From Planctomycetota bacterium (lineage in GTDB: Bacteria; Planctomycetota; Planctomycetia; Pirellulales; Pirellulaceae), in NCBI GenBank assembly GCA_963204915.1, contig CAUJHS010000071.1:62001-126000 (forward strand): 64,000 nucleotides of DNA. Direction: 5' to 3'. The notes under the pieces were generated by a model that saw nothing but the letters and a program-made list of their open reading frames with translations, had not been told where the DNA came from and ran no database searches. Shown in pieces: positions 1 through 8,019 of the stretch (the stretch's first letter is position 1; each line of letters starts with the position of its first letter). Made by a program: the position numbers and the translations under genes.

Positions 1-534
1 ATTGCGCCAGAAACGCGGTCCTGGCTCGCCCGTTTGATCGACGAACTCCAGCACGCCCGGCCAAATTTCTTCATCCCACAACGCCATGTCTTCGTAGCCG
101 CCCGCTTCGACAAACCGTTGGTAGTGGGCATTCGTAACCGCGAACCGATCGAGATAAAACGCCTCGACACGGACGAGCCGCGTAGCGCTCGCTTGATCTT
201 CGTCGCTTCGCCAGCCTTCGACGACGACGGCTCCCTCCGGCGCCAACGCAGTCTGATCGAACAAGGCTTCACTGGCGGCCTCAAACTGCCTTTGATTAAG
301 ACTCTCCGCTATCTGACGGCGCAACAGGAGCGTATAGCGGTTTTGCGCGAGCATTTGCAAAACCAAGGGATCCATTTCGTCCGGTGGATCACTGGGTTTG
401 AACGCAGGGCGCGTCAACGCGAGCGACTCGCGCACGACGCGACCGGAGGTGTTCGTTGACACGCGGCGCGTGGGCGAGAATAATCGCAACACCGTTGATG
501 AAAGCCAGACGCGGCATGGACCCAAGGCCTGCAT
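1..534 (-). CDS. FGE-sulfatase (SUMF1-like) domain protein, partial at left edge
   Basis: Reading the minus strand from an ATG at 534 gives 178 codons with no stop before the window edge, so the C-terminal part is missing. The ATG is preceded by GAGGGG about 7 bases upstream. After a basic, low-complexity N-terminus of about 55 residues comes a stretch that reads VEAFYLDRFAVTNAHYQRFV, then GGYED and PRFW. This is the start of the formylglycine-generating enzyme/SUMF1 fold. In that fold the protein may be a true sulfatase activator or, more often in planctomycetes, a lectin-like or kinase-associated relative; the catalytic cysteine region lies beyond the window. It starts 14 bases after the coiled-coil gene, so the two are probably co-transcribed. 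The domain call is fairly sure, the exact function is not. Confidence 0.72.
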   Translation of the reverse strand, partial: MQALGPCRVWLSSTVLRLFSPTRRVSTNTSGRVVRESLALTRPAFKPSDPPDEMDPLVLQMLAQNRYTLLLRRQIAESLNQRQFEAASEALFDQTALAPEGAVVVEGWRSDEDQASATRLVRVEAFYLDRFAVTNAHYQRFVEAGGYEDMALWDEEIWPGVLEFVDQTGEPGPRFWRN

Positions 535-548
535 CGTTCTTCCCCTCA

Positions 549-1556
549 CTATTTGCGTTTGCGCCGTTTGGCGACGTCGCGTTGAAGTTGTGCAAATTGC
601 GCCATGACCGAGCTGACAACAGGGTCGGCGGCGGGCGCCGACGTGGACGCTGGCTCCACGTCATGCGGCTCGGACGCAACACTCTCGCCCAAGCCACCCG
701 CATGCGGCCATGCTTCGAGGATCTCGGCCTGCCGTTCAACGAATTGTCGTAACAGTTGGACTTCGTCGACTAACTGAGCATTCTGTTCACGGTGTTCGGT
801 TTGCCGCGCCAAGAGTTCTTCGTGAAGGTCCGCATAGCGGGCGCGCACTTGCTCCAGTTCGGCCGTCAACGCCGCACGTTCCTGCTGCAAGATTGATACA
901 CGATCATCATCCTTCGCCTCAGACGCGCCTCCGACGACGGCGCGTTGCTGCTCAAGATTGTTTCCGAAGCGTTCCATTTCAGCGACCAATTGGGACCATT
1001 GCGGCGCCTGCGAGCGCAACCCCTCGACTTCTGTACGCAGACGATCGCATTGGGTGACCAGCCCGTCGCGTTCCGCACCCAAGGCGAGGCGTTCCGTCTG
1101 AAGTGCATCGCGTTCGGCGCGCAGTGCATCGCGTTCGGCCGCAATGGCGTCCCGGTCAGTGCGAATCGTATCTCGTTCGCTGGCAAGATGCTGCGCTTCG
1201 GCGCGAAATTGTGCAAGTTCACCAAAAGAATTCTCAGGAACGGGCGCCTCGTCCATTCCTTGCTTCATTTGTTCCAACAGTGCTAGGGCGTCCGATAGGC
1301 GCCGTTCCTGTTGTTCAAAGGATGCCGCCAAAACATAGTTTTCTTCGCGCTGCTGCTGGAGTTCGACGTAACGGGCCTCATTTTCAGCACGTCGTCGCTC
1401 CAATTCGGCGGCCCGTTGCGAAAGTTCGGCGCGTAGTCGCTCCAGTTCGGCAAACAATGAATCGACGAGTTCGTCAATCGCGGCATATTCAGCGCCGAAA
1501 GCCGCCAAGGTCTCCTCGATTGGCTCCCAGGGGAGCAGGGCGGCGCGGTTCGTCAT
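549..1556 (-). CDS. Coiled-coil protein of unknown function
   Basis: This encodes 335 residues from the ATG at 1556 (MTNRAALLPWEPIEE). An upstream in-frame start near 1658 would add 34 residues overlapping the ribD promoter region and looks unlikely. Residues about 20 to 300 are almost entirely heptad-rich Glu, Arg, Ala and Leu, with a run of near repeats of the type ERDALRAERDAL around residues 140-185. The C-terminus is a Ser/Ala/Pro linker ending in KRRKRK. No signal peptide or catalytic motif is visible. It sits directly upstream of the FGE-domain gene and is divergent from ribD. A structural or scaffolding role is a guess; family not recognised. Confidence 0.7.
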   Translation of the reverse strand: MTNRAALLPWEPIEETLAAFGAEYAAIDELVDSLFAELERLRAELSQRAAELERRRAENEARYVELQQQREENYVLAASFEQQERRLSDALALLEQMKQGMDEAPVPENSFGELAQFRAEAQHLASERDTIRTDRDAIAAERDALRAERDALQTERLALGAERDGLVTQCDRLRTEVEGLRSQAPQWSQLVAEMERFGNNLEQQRAVVGGASEAKDDDRVSILQQERAALTAELEQVRARYADLHEELLARQTEHREQNAQLVDEVQLLRQFVERQAEILEAWPHAGGLGESVASEPHDVEPASTSAPAADPVVSSVMAQFAQLQRDVAKRRKRK

Positions 1557-1691
1557 AATCGCAAGCAGCGTACCCCCGCGCACGCGCGGAAAAAGGAAAT
1601 TGCATATGATAAGATGCAAAACGGGAGTGACATGACGGGGCTGCAATGTCACTGCCATCCCAAGCGTAGGTCACGATTCGAAGAGCGGCAA

Positions 1692-2843
1692 ATGCCACCC
1701 GCCGAAACCATTTTGAACGCTCCCTCCGACTTGCAATTCATGGCCAGAGCCTTGGAGTTGGCCGGTCGCGGACAAGGCCGCGTCGAACCGAACCCTATGG
1801 TGGGCTGCGTGATAGCCCGTGAGGGCCATCTCGTCGCCGAGGGGTGGCACCAGAGCTTTGGCGGCCCGCATGCGGAAATTGAGGCCTTGAGCCAGGCGGG
1901 TTGCCAGGCGGCTGGCAGCACGATGTATGTGACATTGGAACCCTGCTGTCACTATGGTAAGACGCCGCCCTGCACCGACGCCATCATTCGCGCAAAGATT
2001 AAACGTGTTGTCATCGCACAACGAGACCCCTTTCCCCTGGTTGACGGCGGCGGGCTAACCCGCTTGCGCGAGGCTGGAGTAGAAGTGCAGGTCGGACTGC
2101 TGGAAGGTCAAGCCCGCGAACTCAACAGTCCGTACCTCAAACTGATCGAATGCGGTCGTCCCTGGGTCGTCGCCAAATGGGCAATCACACTCGACGGGAA
2201 AATCGCCACGCATACCGGACACAGCCAATGGATTTCTGGCGAGTCGTCGCGCGCGATCGTCCACCAGATTCGTGGGCGCATGGATGCTATCGTGGTCGGC
2301 GTCGAAACCGTGAATCGCGATGATCCGCAATTGACAGCGCGCCCTCCCGGACCACGAACTGCGGCTCGCGTCGTGTTGGATTCGGAAGGTTCAACACCTC
2401 TTTCGAGCCAGTTGGTGCAATCGGCAAAGGAAACGCCTGTGATTATTGCGACGAGTCAGTCCGCGCCCACCTCACGTTTGCAGCCGCTACGCGACGCTGG
2501 TTGCGAGGTCGTGCCGCTGGAGGGAGCGTCACATGCCCAACGACTTAAGCAGTTGCTTGACGTTCTTGGAATTCGACGGATGACGAATATCCTTGTCGAA
2601 GGTGGGGCTCGCGTGCTCGGTTCGCTTTGGGACATGCGCGCGATCGACGAAGTCCATGTCTTCGTCGCCACCAAGCTCGTTGGCGGAGGAGGCGCACCTT
2701 CAGCGTTAGCGGGTGTCGGTTGCGAAGAAGTTCCGGTCGCATCCACCTTGCAAAGTTATCAAGTTGAGCGGTGCGATGACGACATCTACATTCGCGGGCG
2801 GTTAAAGAACGGCTTCACAGCACGCCCTCGCGACCATGGCTAG
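1692..2843 (+). CDS. ribD: Bifunctional riboflavin deaminase/reductase RibD
   Basis: RibD catalyses two steps of riboflavin synthesis: deamination of the pyrimidine product of GTP cyclohydrolase II, and NADPH-dependent reduction of its ribose side chain. The 383-residue protein has the cytidine-deaminase-type zinc site HAE at residues 60-62 and the PCCHYGKTPPC motif at 84-94. A C-terminal reductase domain follows, with KWAITLDGKIAT, SQWISGESSR and ILVEGGARVLGS. The ATG at 1692 was chosen because GAAGAG lies just upstream and the deaminase fold begins soon after; an earlier ATG at 1614 would add 26 unlikely residues. No other rib gene is in the window. Length and motif order fit the family. 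Confidence 0.95.
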   Translation: MPPAETILNAPSDLQFMARALELAGRGQGRVEPNPMVGCVIAREGHLVAEGWHQSFGGPHAEIEALSQAGCQAAGSTMYVTLEPCCHYGKTPPCTDAIIRAKIKRVVIAQRDPFPLVDGGGLTRLREAGVEVQVGLLEGQARELNSPYLKLIECGRPWVVAKWAITLDGKIATHTGHSQWISGESSRAIVHQIRGRMDAIVVGVETVNRDDPQLTARPPGPRTAARVVLDSEGSTPLSSQLVQSAKETPVIIATSQSAPTSRLQPLRDAGCEVVPLEGASHAQRLKQLLDVLGIRRMTNILVEGGARVLGSLWDMRAIDEVHVFVATKLVGGGGAPSALAGVGCEEVPVASTLQSYQVERCDDDIYIRGRLKNGFTARPRDHG

Positions 2844-3019
2844 TGAACGAACCTCGGCATGACGTGGCTTCTGGAATCCCTGCATGGAATTGTTGGCTCG
2901 TGGCATTGTTTGCCGCGCCTCGTGCGATTTGGCAAACAAGAATTTGCAGTCGCATGGTTCGCTCGTTACCATAGCGGCGTTCTTGATCCATCAATTCCCG
3001 CCGCTATGAGGAAGTAACG

Positions 3020-4081
3020 ATGAAGCAGAAATCGACGTGCTGGGTTGGCCTTTTAACTATGTTTTTGTCGGTGTGCGCCATGTCAAACGCCTCGAGCCAA
3101 ACGCCCAAGACCCTCGGAGAAATCGTCAGCAAAGATCCTGCCTTCGAAAAATTGGTTCCGAATGGCACGAAGATCGAAGTGTTAGCCGATGGATTCGATT
3201 GGAGCGAGGGTCCGGTTTGGATACCCAGCAATCAGCATTTGCTATTTTCGGACATTCCGCGAAATCACATCGTCCGCTGGAAGGAGGATCAGGGGACGAG
3301 CATCTTCTTAGAGCGTATCGGCTACACCGGAAACGCTCCGTTCACGGGCCCAGAGCCGGGAACCAACGGATTAACCTTAGATGCCGAAGGGCGCTTAGTG
3401 GCTTGCTGCCACGGTGACCGCGTCGTGAAACGCATTGAAAAGGACGGCTCCATCGTCATACTCGCCGACAAATTCGAAGGTAAACGCTTGAATAGCCCGA
3501 ACGATTTGGTTTATCACTCGAACGGCAGCCTGTACTTCACCGATCCTCCCTATGGCTTGCCTCAGCGCGAGAACGACCCAGGTCGAGAACTAGACTGGTT
3601 TGGCGTGTATCGGCTTGATCCACCAGCCAATGGCGCGAAGCAGGGCAAACTCACGCTCCTCACCAAAGAAATGACGCGCCCCAATGGAATCGCATTATCG
3701 CCCGATGAAAAAACACTTTACGTGGCGCAATCCGATCCCGCAGCCGCCATCTGGAAAGCATTTCCGGTGAATGAAGACGGTACATTGGGCAAAAGCCGCT
3801 TGCTGTATGATGCGACTGACGCCGTCGGTAAACGCCCCGGTTTGCCCGATGGCTTGAAGGTTGATCAAGATGGCCACATTTGGGCGACGGGTCCGGGCGG
3901 CATTTACGTGTTTACACCCGAAGGTAAGTTGCTGGGCAATTTGTGGACCAATGAGCGAACCGCCAATTGCGCGTTCGGCGCCGACGGCAGCACACTCTAC
4001 ATCACTGCCGACGATTATCTTTGTCGCGTGACCACCAACGCGCGCGGGACGAATTATTCGCGGGCTCCCTACGCCAAGTAG
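3020..4081 (+). CDS. Exported SMP-30/gluconolactonase-like protein
   Basis: This encodes 353 residues with a signal peptide at about 1-26 (hydrophobic GLLTMFLSVCAMSNAS), so it acts outside the cytoplasm. The rest is a six-bladed SMP-30/gluconolactonase/LRE propeller: DWSEGPVW near residue 55, NGLTLDAEGRLVAC, RLNSPNDLVYHSNGSLYFTD, RPNGIALSPDEKTLYV and LPDGLKVDQDGHIWATGPGG. The acidic and asparagine residues in these motifs normally hold the divalent metal. Members hydrolyse sugar lactones or related esters, and planctomycetes carry many copies, often in carbohydrate breakdown. The start is well supported by GAGG 8 bases before the ATG. The substrate cannot be told from sequence. Confidence 0.88.
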   Translation: MKQKSTCWVGLLTMFLSVCAMSNASSQTPKTLGEIVSKDPAFEKLVPNGTKIEVLADGFDWSEGPVWIPSNQHLLFSDIPRNHIVRWKEDQGTSIFLERIGYTGNAPFTGPEPGTNGLTLDAEGRLVACCHGDRVVKRIEKDGSIVILADKFEGKRLNSPNDLVYHSNGSLYFTDPPYGLPQRENDPGRELDWFGVYRLDPPANGAKQGKLTLLTKEMTRPNGIALSPDEKTLYVAQSDPAAAIWKAFPVNEDGTLGKSRLLYDATDAVGKRPGLPDGLKVDQDGHIWATGPGGIYVFTPEGKLLGNLWTNERTANCAFGADGSTLYITADDYLCRVTTNARGTNYSRAPYAK

Positions 4082-4092
4082 ACGTCTGCGGT

Positions 4093-4749
4093 TCACGCGT
4101 CGATACGACGTACACAGAACATGGTCGAATACGCGAAGGACGGAAACAGACTGGCGCCTAAGTCATCCAGATGAAATGGACCAACGCGCGGATAGCCCCA
4201 GCGCAGTGCAGCAATCGGCTGCGCTGGCAATCCGGCGAGTGCTTCTTTAATATCTCGCCGCGAGAGTCGATGTACCACAACAGGTTCGGCTCTAGGAAAA
4301 GCCTTCATGAGAAGCCCTACAAACGACTGGCGATTCCACAAATCGAAAATCGCCAGTCCGCCAGGACGCACCGATCGAACCAACCGCTGTAGTGCCCCGC
4401 GCCAATCGGCAACATGTGGAACTACGCGCACCGCCACGGCGGCGCTGAATCGCCCATAGCCTGGCAGTTGCTCGATCGATTCGAACGGCAATACGCGGAA
4501 GTCGAATTGGCCTTGTGCGCGAAAACGTTCTTTGAGATTGAAGATCGTTTCCGAGTCAACGTCGCACACGGTTAGCGCATCAGCTAATTGGCAAAGATGA
4601 CGGGTCATGCGCCCGCTTCCCGGCCCAATTTCCAAAATGCTTTCTTGATCCGGTCGAAACGCGTTGATAACGAACTCTTCTTCCTTCTCGGCAACGGTCC
4701 GGTGGTAAAGGCTGCGAAACTGATACGTGTTTCGTCGTTCGAAGGCCAC
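4093..4749 (-). CDS. Class I SAM-dependent methyltransferase
   Basis: This encodes 218 residues with a clear Rossmann-type SAM site: ILEIGPGSGR at residues 38-47, followed by an acidic residue ending strand 2 (VCDVDSE at 61-67) and AAVAVRVVPHV as the motif IV region. The C-terminal third is the less conserved cap. The substrate is unknown; the overall form resembles small-molecule methyltransferases of the UbiE/type 11 class. The gene reads in the same direction as valS, 100 bases downstream of it, and converges with the SMP-30 gene, leaving only 11 bases between the two stop codons. Confidence 0.8.
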   Translation of the reverse strand: MAFERRNTYQFRSLYHRTVAEKEEEFVINAFRPDQESILEIGPGSGRMTRHLCQLADALTVCDVDSETIFNLKERFRAQGQFDFRVLPFESIEQLPGYGRFSAAVAVRVVPHVADWRGALQRLVRSVRPGGLAIFDLWNRQSFVGLLMKAFPRAEPVVVHRLSRRDIKEALAGLPAQPIAALRWGYPRVGPFHLDDLGASLFPSFAYSTMFCVRRIDA

Positions 4750-4751
4750 GA

Positions 4752-4781
4752 TGTCAACTTATTTATGTTTGCGAGTTGACA
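4752..4781. repeat. 8-bp inverted repeat between valS and methyltransferase gene
   Basis: TGTCAACT at 4752-4759 and AGTTGACA at 4774-4781 are perfect inverted arms around a 14-base AT-rich spacer. The repeat sits 3 bases upstream of the methyltransferase start, with no T-run. It may be an operator covering the ribosome-binding region or simply a weak hairpin. Confidence 0.4.
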
Positions 4782-4849
4782 CCTTGTCGAGGCGCCGGGT
4801 CCAATACCTACGTAAAACGGGTGCAACGGCTGAGCGACAAGTCGTGTGG

Positions 4850-7800
4850 TTACGTTTTGCCGCCCAAGGTGGCAAGCGTGGCGCGTATCGAGTCAAGTTG
4901 TTGTTTTAGCTCTGCCAGTCCTTCGCGCTCTTTTTGCACCACGTCAATCGGCGCCTTGTCGACGAACTGCTGATTGCTCAGTTTCTTTTCCTTTCCCGCG
5001 ATCAACTTTTCGATTTTCTCTTGCTCCTTCTCCAGTTTTTGCTTCTCTGCGGCCACATCGATGAATCCCTCCATGTTAACGTAAATCTCCATGCCCGGCA
5101 AGTTCGCCTTGGCATGCGTGGGTGGAGGCGTCACCCCGGGTCCCAGCGCAAGGGAATTCGCTTGCGCCATGGACGCGAAGTAACCAGCCATCGGCCGCAG
5201 CAACGCAGCGTCACGCTCATCGCAGCGAATGGCGAATTCGATTGGCTTGCGGGGTGGAATGTTCTGGCGCGCGCGGATTTCCCGCACCGCGGTCAACGTG
5301 GTTTGGAATCTCGCGAACCGCGCCTCGATTTCCTCATCACGCCGTTGCAAATCCGCCTCGGGCCATGGCGCCACGATGAGACTTTCCACAGGCTCGACCA
5401 ATTCCTCTAGGCCGCGACGAGGCGCCGCTTTGTTCAAAAGCCGCCAAATTTCTTCCGTAATGAACGGCGTCATTGGGTGCAGGAGTCGTAACAAGTTATC
5501 CATTGAATGCGCCAAGACGCGCGCCGCAACCGGCCGCTGCACATCGTCTTGAAGACGGCTTTTGACCATCTCGACGTAGTAACTGCAAAACTCATCCCAT
5601 GCGAAATCATACAAGGCCCGCGCCGCATCGGCGTATCGATAGCGGGCCAGGGCGTCAGTTACTTGCTCCGTCACGGTCGCCAACCGACTTAAGATCCAAC
5701 GATCTTCAACCGTCAGTTCATCATCCGAAACAAGTGCAGGTTCAAAGTCGCCAAAGTTTAGAAGGGCGAACCTCGCCGCGTTCCAGAGCTTGTTACAAAA
5801 GTTGCGGCCCAATTCAAACTGCTCGCTCACCACGGCGCCGCGGGGCAAGGCCTTATCGTCAACTTTCTCGGCCCATTGTGTCGAAAACGGCTGCCCGCAC
5901 TTCGCACAAGTGACGCGAGGCTTTTGACGATTCTCTTTGGTTTGGTCCATCAACGTCTCGCAATGCGGGCATTCAAACTGCACCGTCATTCGAACGTCTT
6001 GGGTCTCGGTCGTTAGATACGCAAGACCAAACCGCAAGGCGTCTGGGCCGAACTTTTCAATCACGTCGATCGGATCGACGCCGTTTCCCTTCGACTTTGA
6101 CATCGTCTCGCCGTAGCGGTCGAGAATCTTCGGATGGATGAAAACTTCTCGGAAAGGTACATCGCCCGCGTTATTCAAACCGGTCAAGACCATCCGGGCC
6201 ACCCACAGCGTGATAATATCTCGGCTGGTGATGAGCACGCTGGTGGGATAGTAATACTCCAACTCCGCCGTTTTTTCGGGCCAACCTAAAGTGGAATGCG
6301 GCCATAACGCCGAACTGAACCAAGTGTCAAGAACATCGTCTTCCTGCTGGAAGCCGCGGCTCTCGAACTCACGCTCTAATTCAGCATCTTCCTCAAGAAT
6401 GCAAACTTGAATTGTGGAGTTCGCGTCGGAGTCCGCCTCGCCGCATTCGACCCGAAAGGCGACCTTTCCTTCTTCGACGGCAGGGTGGCTTTCCAGTTCG
6501 GACGTCAAAGCGGACTGCGTAGCTTCGTCTTGACAAACGAGCGACCAAATGGGAATCCGGTGCCCCCACCAAAGCTGTCGGCTCACGGGCCAATCGCGTT
6601 TTTCGGCAAGCCAGTCAAGATACCCTTTGGCGTAGCGCGCGGGGAAGATTTGCACCCTACCGTCCGTCACGGCGTCCATTGCAGACTGAGCAAGCTCGTC
6701 CATTTTGACAAACCACTGATCCGCCAAGTAGGGCTCGATTGGCGTCTTGCTGCGGTCCGAGTGCGCGAGATCGATCTTGCGATCTTCGACCTCAACCAAG
6801 AGTCCGCGCTCATCCAAGTCGGCCACAACGCGTTTTCGCGCTTCCATTATTTTGAGGCCGCGATACGCGCCGGCGTTTTCATTGAGCGTCCCATCGGGAT
6901 TGAGAATGTTCAATCGCGGCAAGTTTTGCCTTCGGCCCACTTCATAGTCGTTTGGATCATGGGCAGGAGTAATCTTGACGCATCCGCTGCCTAGCTCCGG
7001 CTTCGCCCATTCATCGGCAATGAGGGGAATTTCGCGCTCCATCAGCGGCAACAGCAGCTTGCGCCCCGCGAGGGCCATATCTCGTAATGTTTCAAGCTGC
7101 GGAAGCATCGTATGCCGACGCTCTTGGATGTTTTCGATGTCGCGCTGAATATCGGCTTTTTCTTTCGCCGGGGCTTTCGTGAGTCGCTCTGTGAGATCGC
7201 GCTCGGCCTGGTCCAGCGCCGCGGCCGGATTAGGGTGCACAGCGACCGCCGTGTCGCCAAGCATCGTTTCGGGCCGGGTCGTGGCGATGACGACGAACGC
7301 CGGTTCGCCGGGCTGTGGCTCAATCACCGGATAACGGAAATGCCAGAAGTGGCCGTCCACTTCCTCGTGGAAAACCTCGTCATCGCTGACGGCGGTTTGC
7401 AGGAAAGTGTCCCAGTTGACCAACCGTTTGCCGCGGTAGATCAAACGCTTCGAAAAAAGATCGAAAAACGTGTGCCGCACGGCCCGGGCGCACACGGGGT
7501 CCAACGTGAACCGCCACCGCCCCCAGTCGCAGCTACAACCCATGCGTTTAAGCTGATCGCGAATGCGGTTCTCGTACTGATTTTTCCAATCCCAGATTCG
7601 TTGCACGAGTTTTTCGCGCCCCAAATCATGACGAGTCTTGCCTTCCTCCTCTTTAAGCCGACGCTCGACGACGGCTTGGGTGGCGATTCCTGCGTGATCG
7701 GCGCCAGGCATCCATAAAGCATTGTAGCCTTGCATCCGTTTCATCCGGATGAGGATATCCTGCAACGTATTATTCAAGGCGTGGCCCAGATGCAGCGCGC

Positions 7801-7954
7801 CGGTCACATTGGGCGGCGGAATGACAATGGTAAAGGGATCGCGGGATTTGTCCGGTTCGCTGTGAAAGTAGCCGTCTTCCTCCCATTGACGATAAATGCG
7901 CGGCCGCGCTTCGGCGTGATCAAACCGGTTGGGAAACTCATCGGGAGAAAACAT
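4850..7954 (-). CDS. valS: Valyl-tRNA synthetase
   Basis: ValRS charges tRNA-Val and edits misactivated threonine. The 1034-residue protein has the class I signatures PPPNVTGALHLGHALN at residues 47-61 (HLGH as the HIGH motif) and TMSKS near 616-620 (KMSKS), an inserted CP1 editing domain between them, an anticodon-binding domain and a C-terminal coiled-coil arm (about 960-1030) typical of bacterial ValRS. Unusual is an insertion of about 50 residues right after the KMSKS region with two Cys pairs, CPHC near 663 and CAKC near 684, which looks like a zinc ribbon. At 1034 residues it is longer than the common 880-950. The upstream 65 bases hold no leader peptide or T-box seen by eye. Confidence 0.96.
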   Translation of the reverse strand: MFSPDEFPNRFDHAEARPRIYRQWEEDGYFHSEPDKSRDPFTIVIPPPNVTGALHLGHALNNTLQDILIRMKRMQGYNALWMPGADHAGIATQAVVERRLKEEEGKTRHDLGREKLVQRIWDWKNQYENRIRDQLKRMGCSCDWGRWRFTLDPVCARAVRHTFFDLFSKRLIYRGKRLVNWDTFLQTAVSDDEVFHEEVDGHFWHFRYPVIEPQPGEPAFVVIATTRPETMLGDTAVAVHPNPAAALDQAERDLTERLTKAPAKEKADIQRDIENIQERRHTMLPQLETLRDMALAGRKLLLPLMEREIPLIADEWAKPELGSGCVKITPAHDPNDYEVGRRQNLPRLNILNPDGTLNENAGAYRGLKIMEARKRVVADLDERGLLVEVEDRKIDLAHSDRSKTPIEPYLADQWFVKMDELAQSAMDAVTDGRVQIFPARYAKGYLDWLAEKRDWPVSRQLWWGHRIPIWSLVCQDEATQSALTSELESHPAVEEGKVAFRVECGEADSDANSTIQVCILEEDAELEREFESRGFQQEDDVLDTWFSSALWPHSTLGWPEKTAELEYYYPTSVLITSRDIITLWVARMVLTGLNNAGDVPFREVFIHPKILDRYGETMSKSKGNGVDPIDVIEKFGPDALRFGLAYLTTETQDVRMTVQFECPHCETLMDQTKENRQKPRVTCAKCGQPFSTQWAEKVDDKALPRGAVVSEQFELGRNFCNKLWNAARFALLNFGDFEPALVSDDELTVEDRWILSRLATVTEQVTDALARYRYADAARALYDFAWDEFCSYYVEMVKSRLQDDVQRPVAARVLAHSMDNLLRLLHPMTPFITEEIWRLLNKAAPRRGLEELVEPVESLIVAPWPEADLQRRDEEIEARFARFQTTLTAVREIRARQNIPPRKPIEFAIRCDERDAALLRPMAGYFASMAQANSLALGPGVTPPPTHAKANLPGMEIYVNMEGFIDVAAEKQKLEKEQEKIEKLIAGKEKKLSNQQFVDKAPIDVVQKEREGLAELKQQLDSIRATLATLGGKT

Positions 7955-8019
7955 GGGATATCCGTAAAGACCAAGGCGCTACAACGTGAATTGTTTACGA
8001 CTGATTCTGGCTGCAGATT

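Noticed and set aside
34-459. 141-codon plus-strand open frame at the left edge
   Set aside because: It is the shadow of the FGE-like gene on the other strand, which has recognisable motifs and a ribosome site.
7955-8019. T-box or leader attenuator before valS
   Set aside because: Only 65 bases separate valS from cimA; no specifier, terminator or leader peptide is visible.
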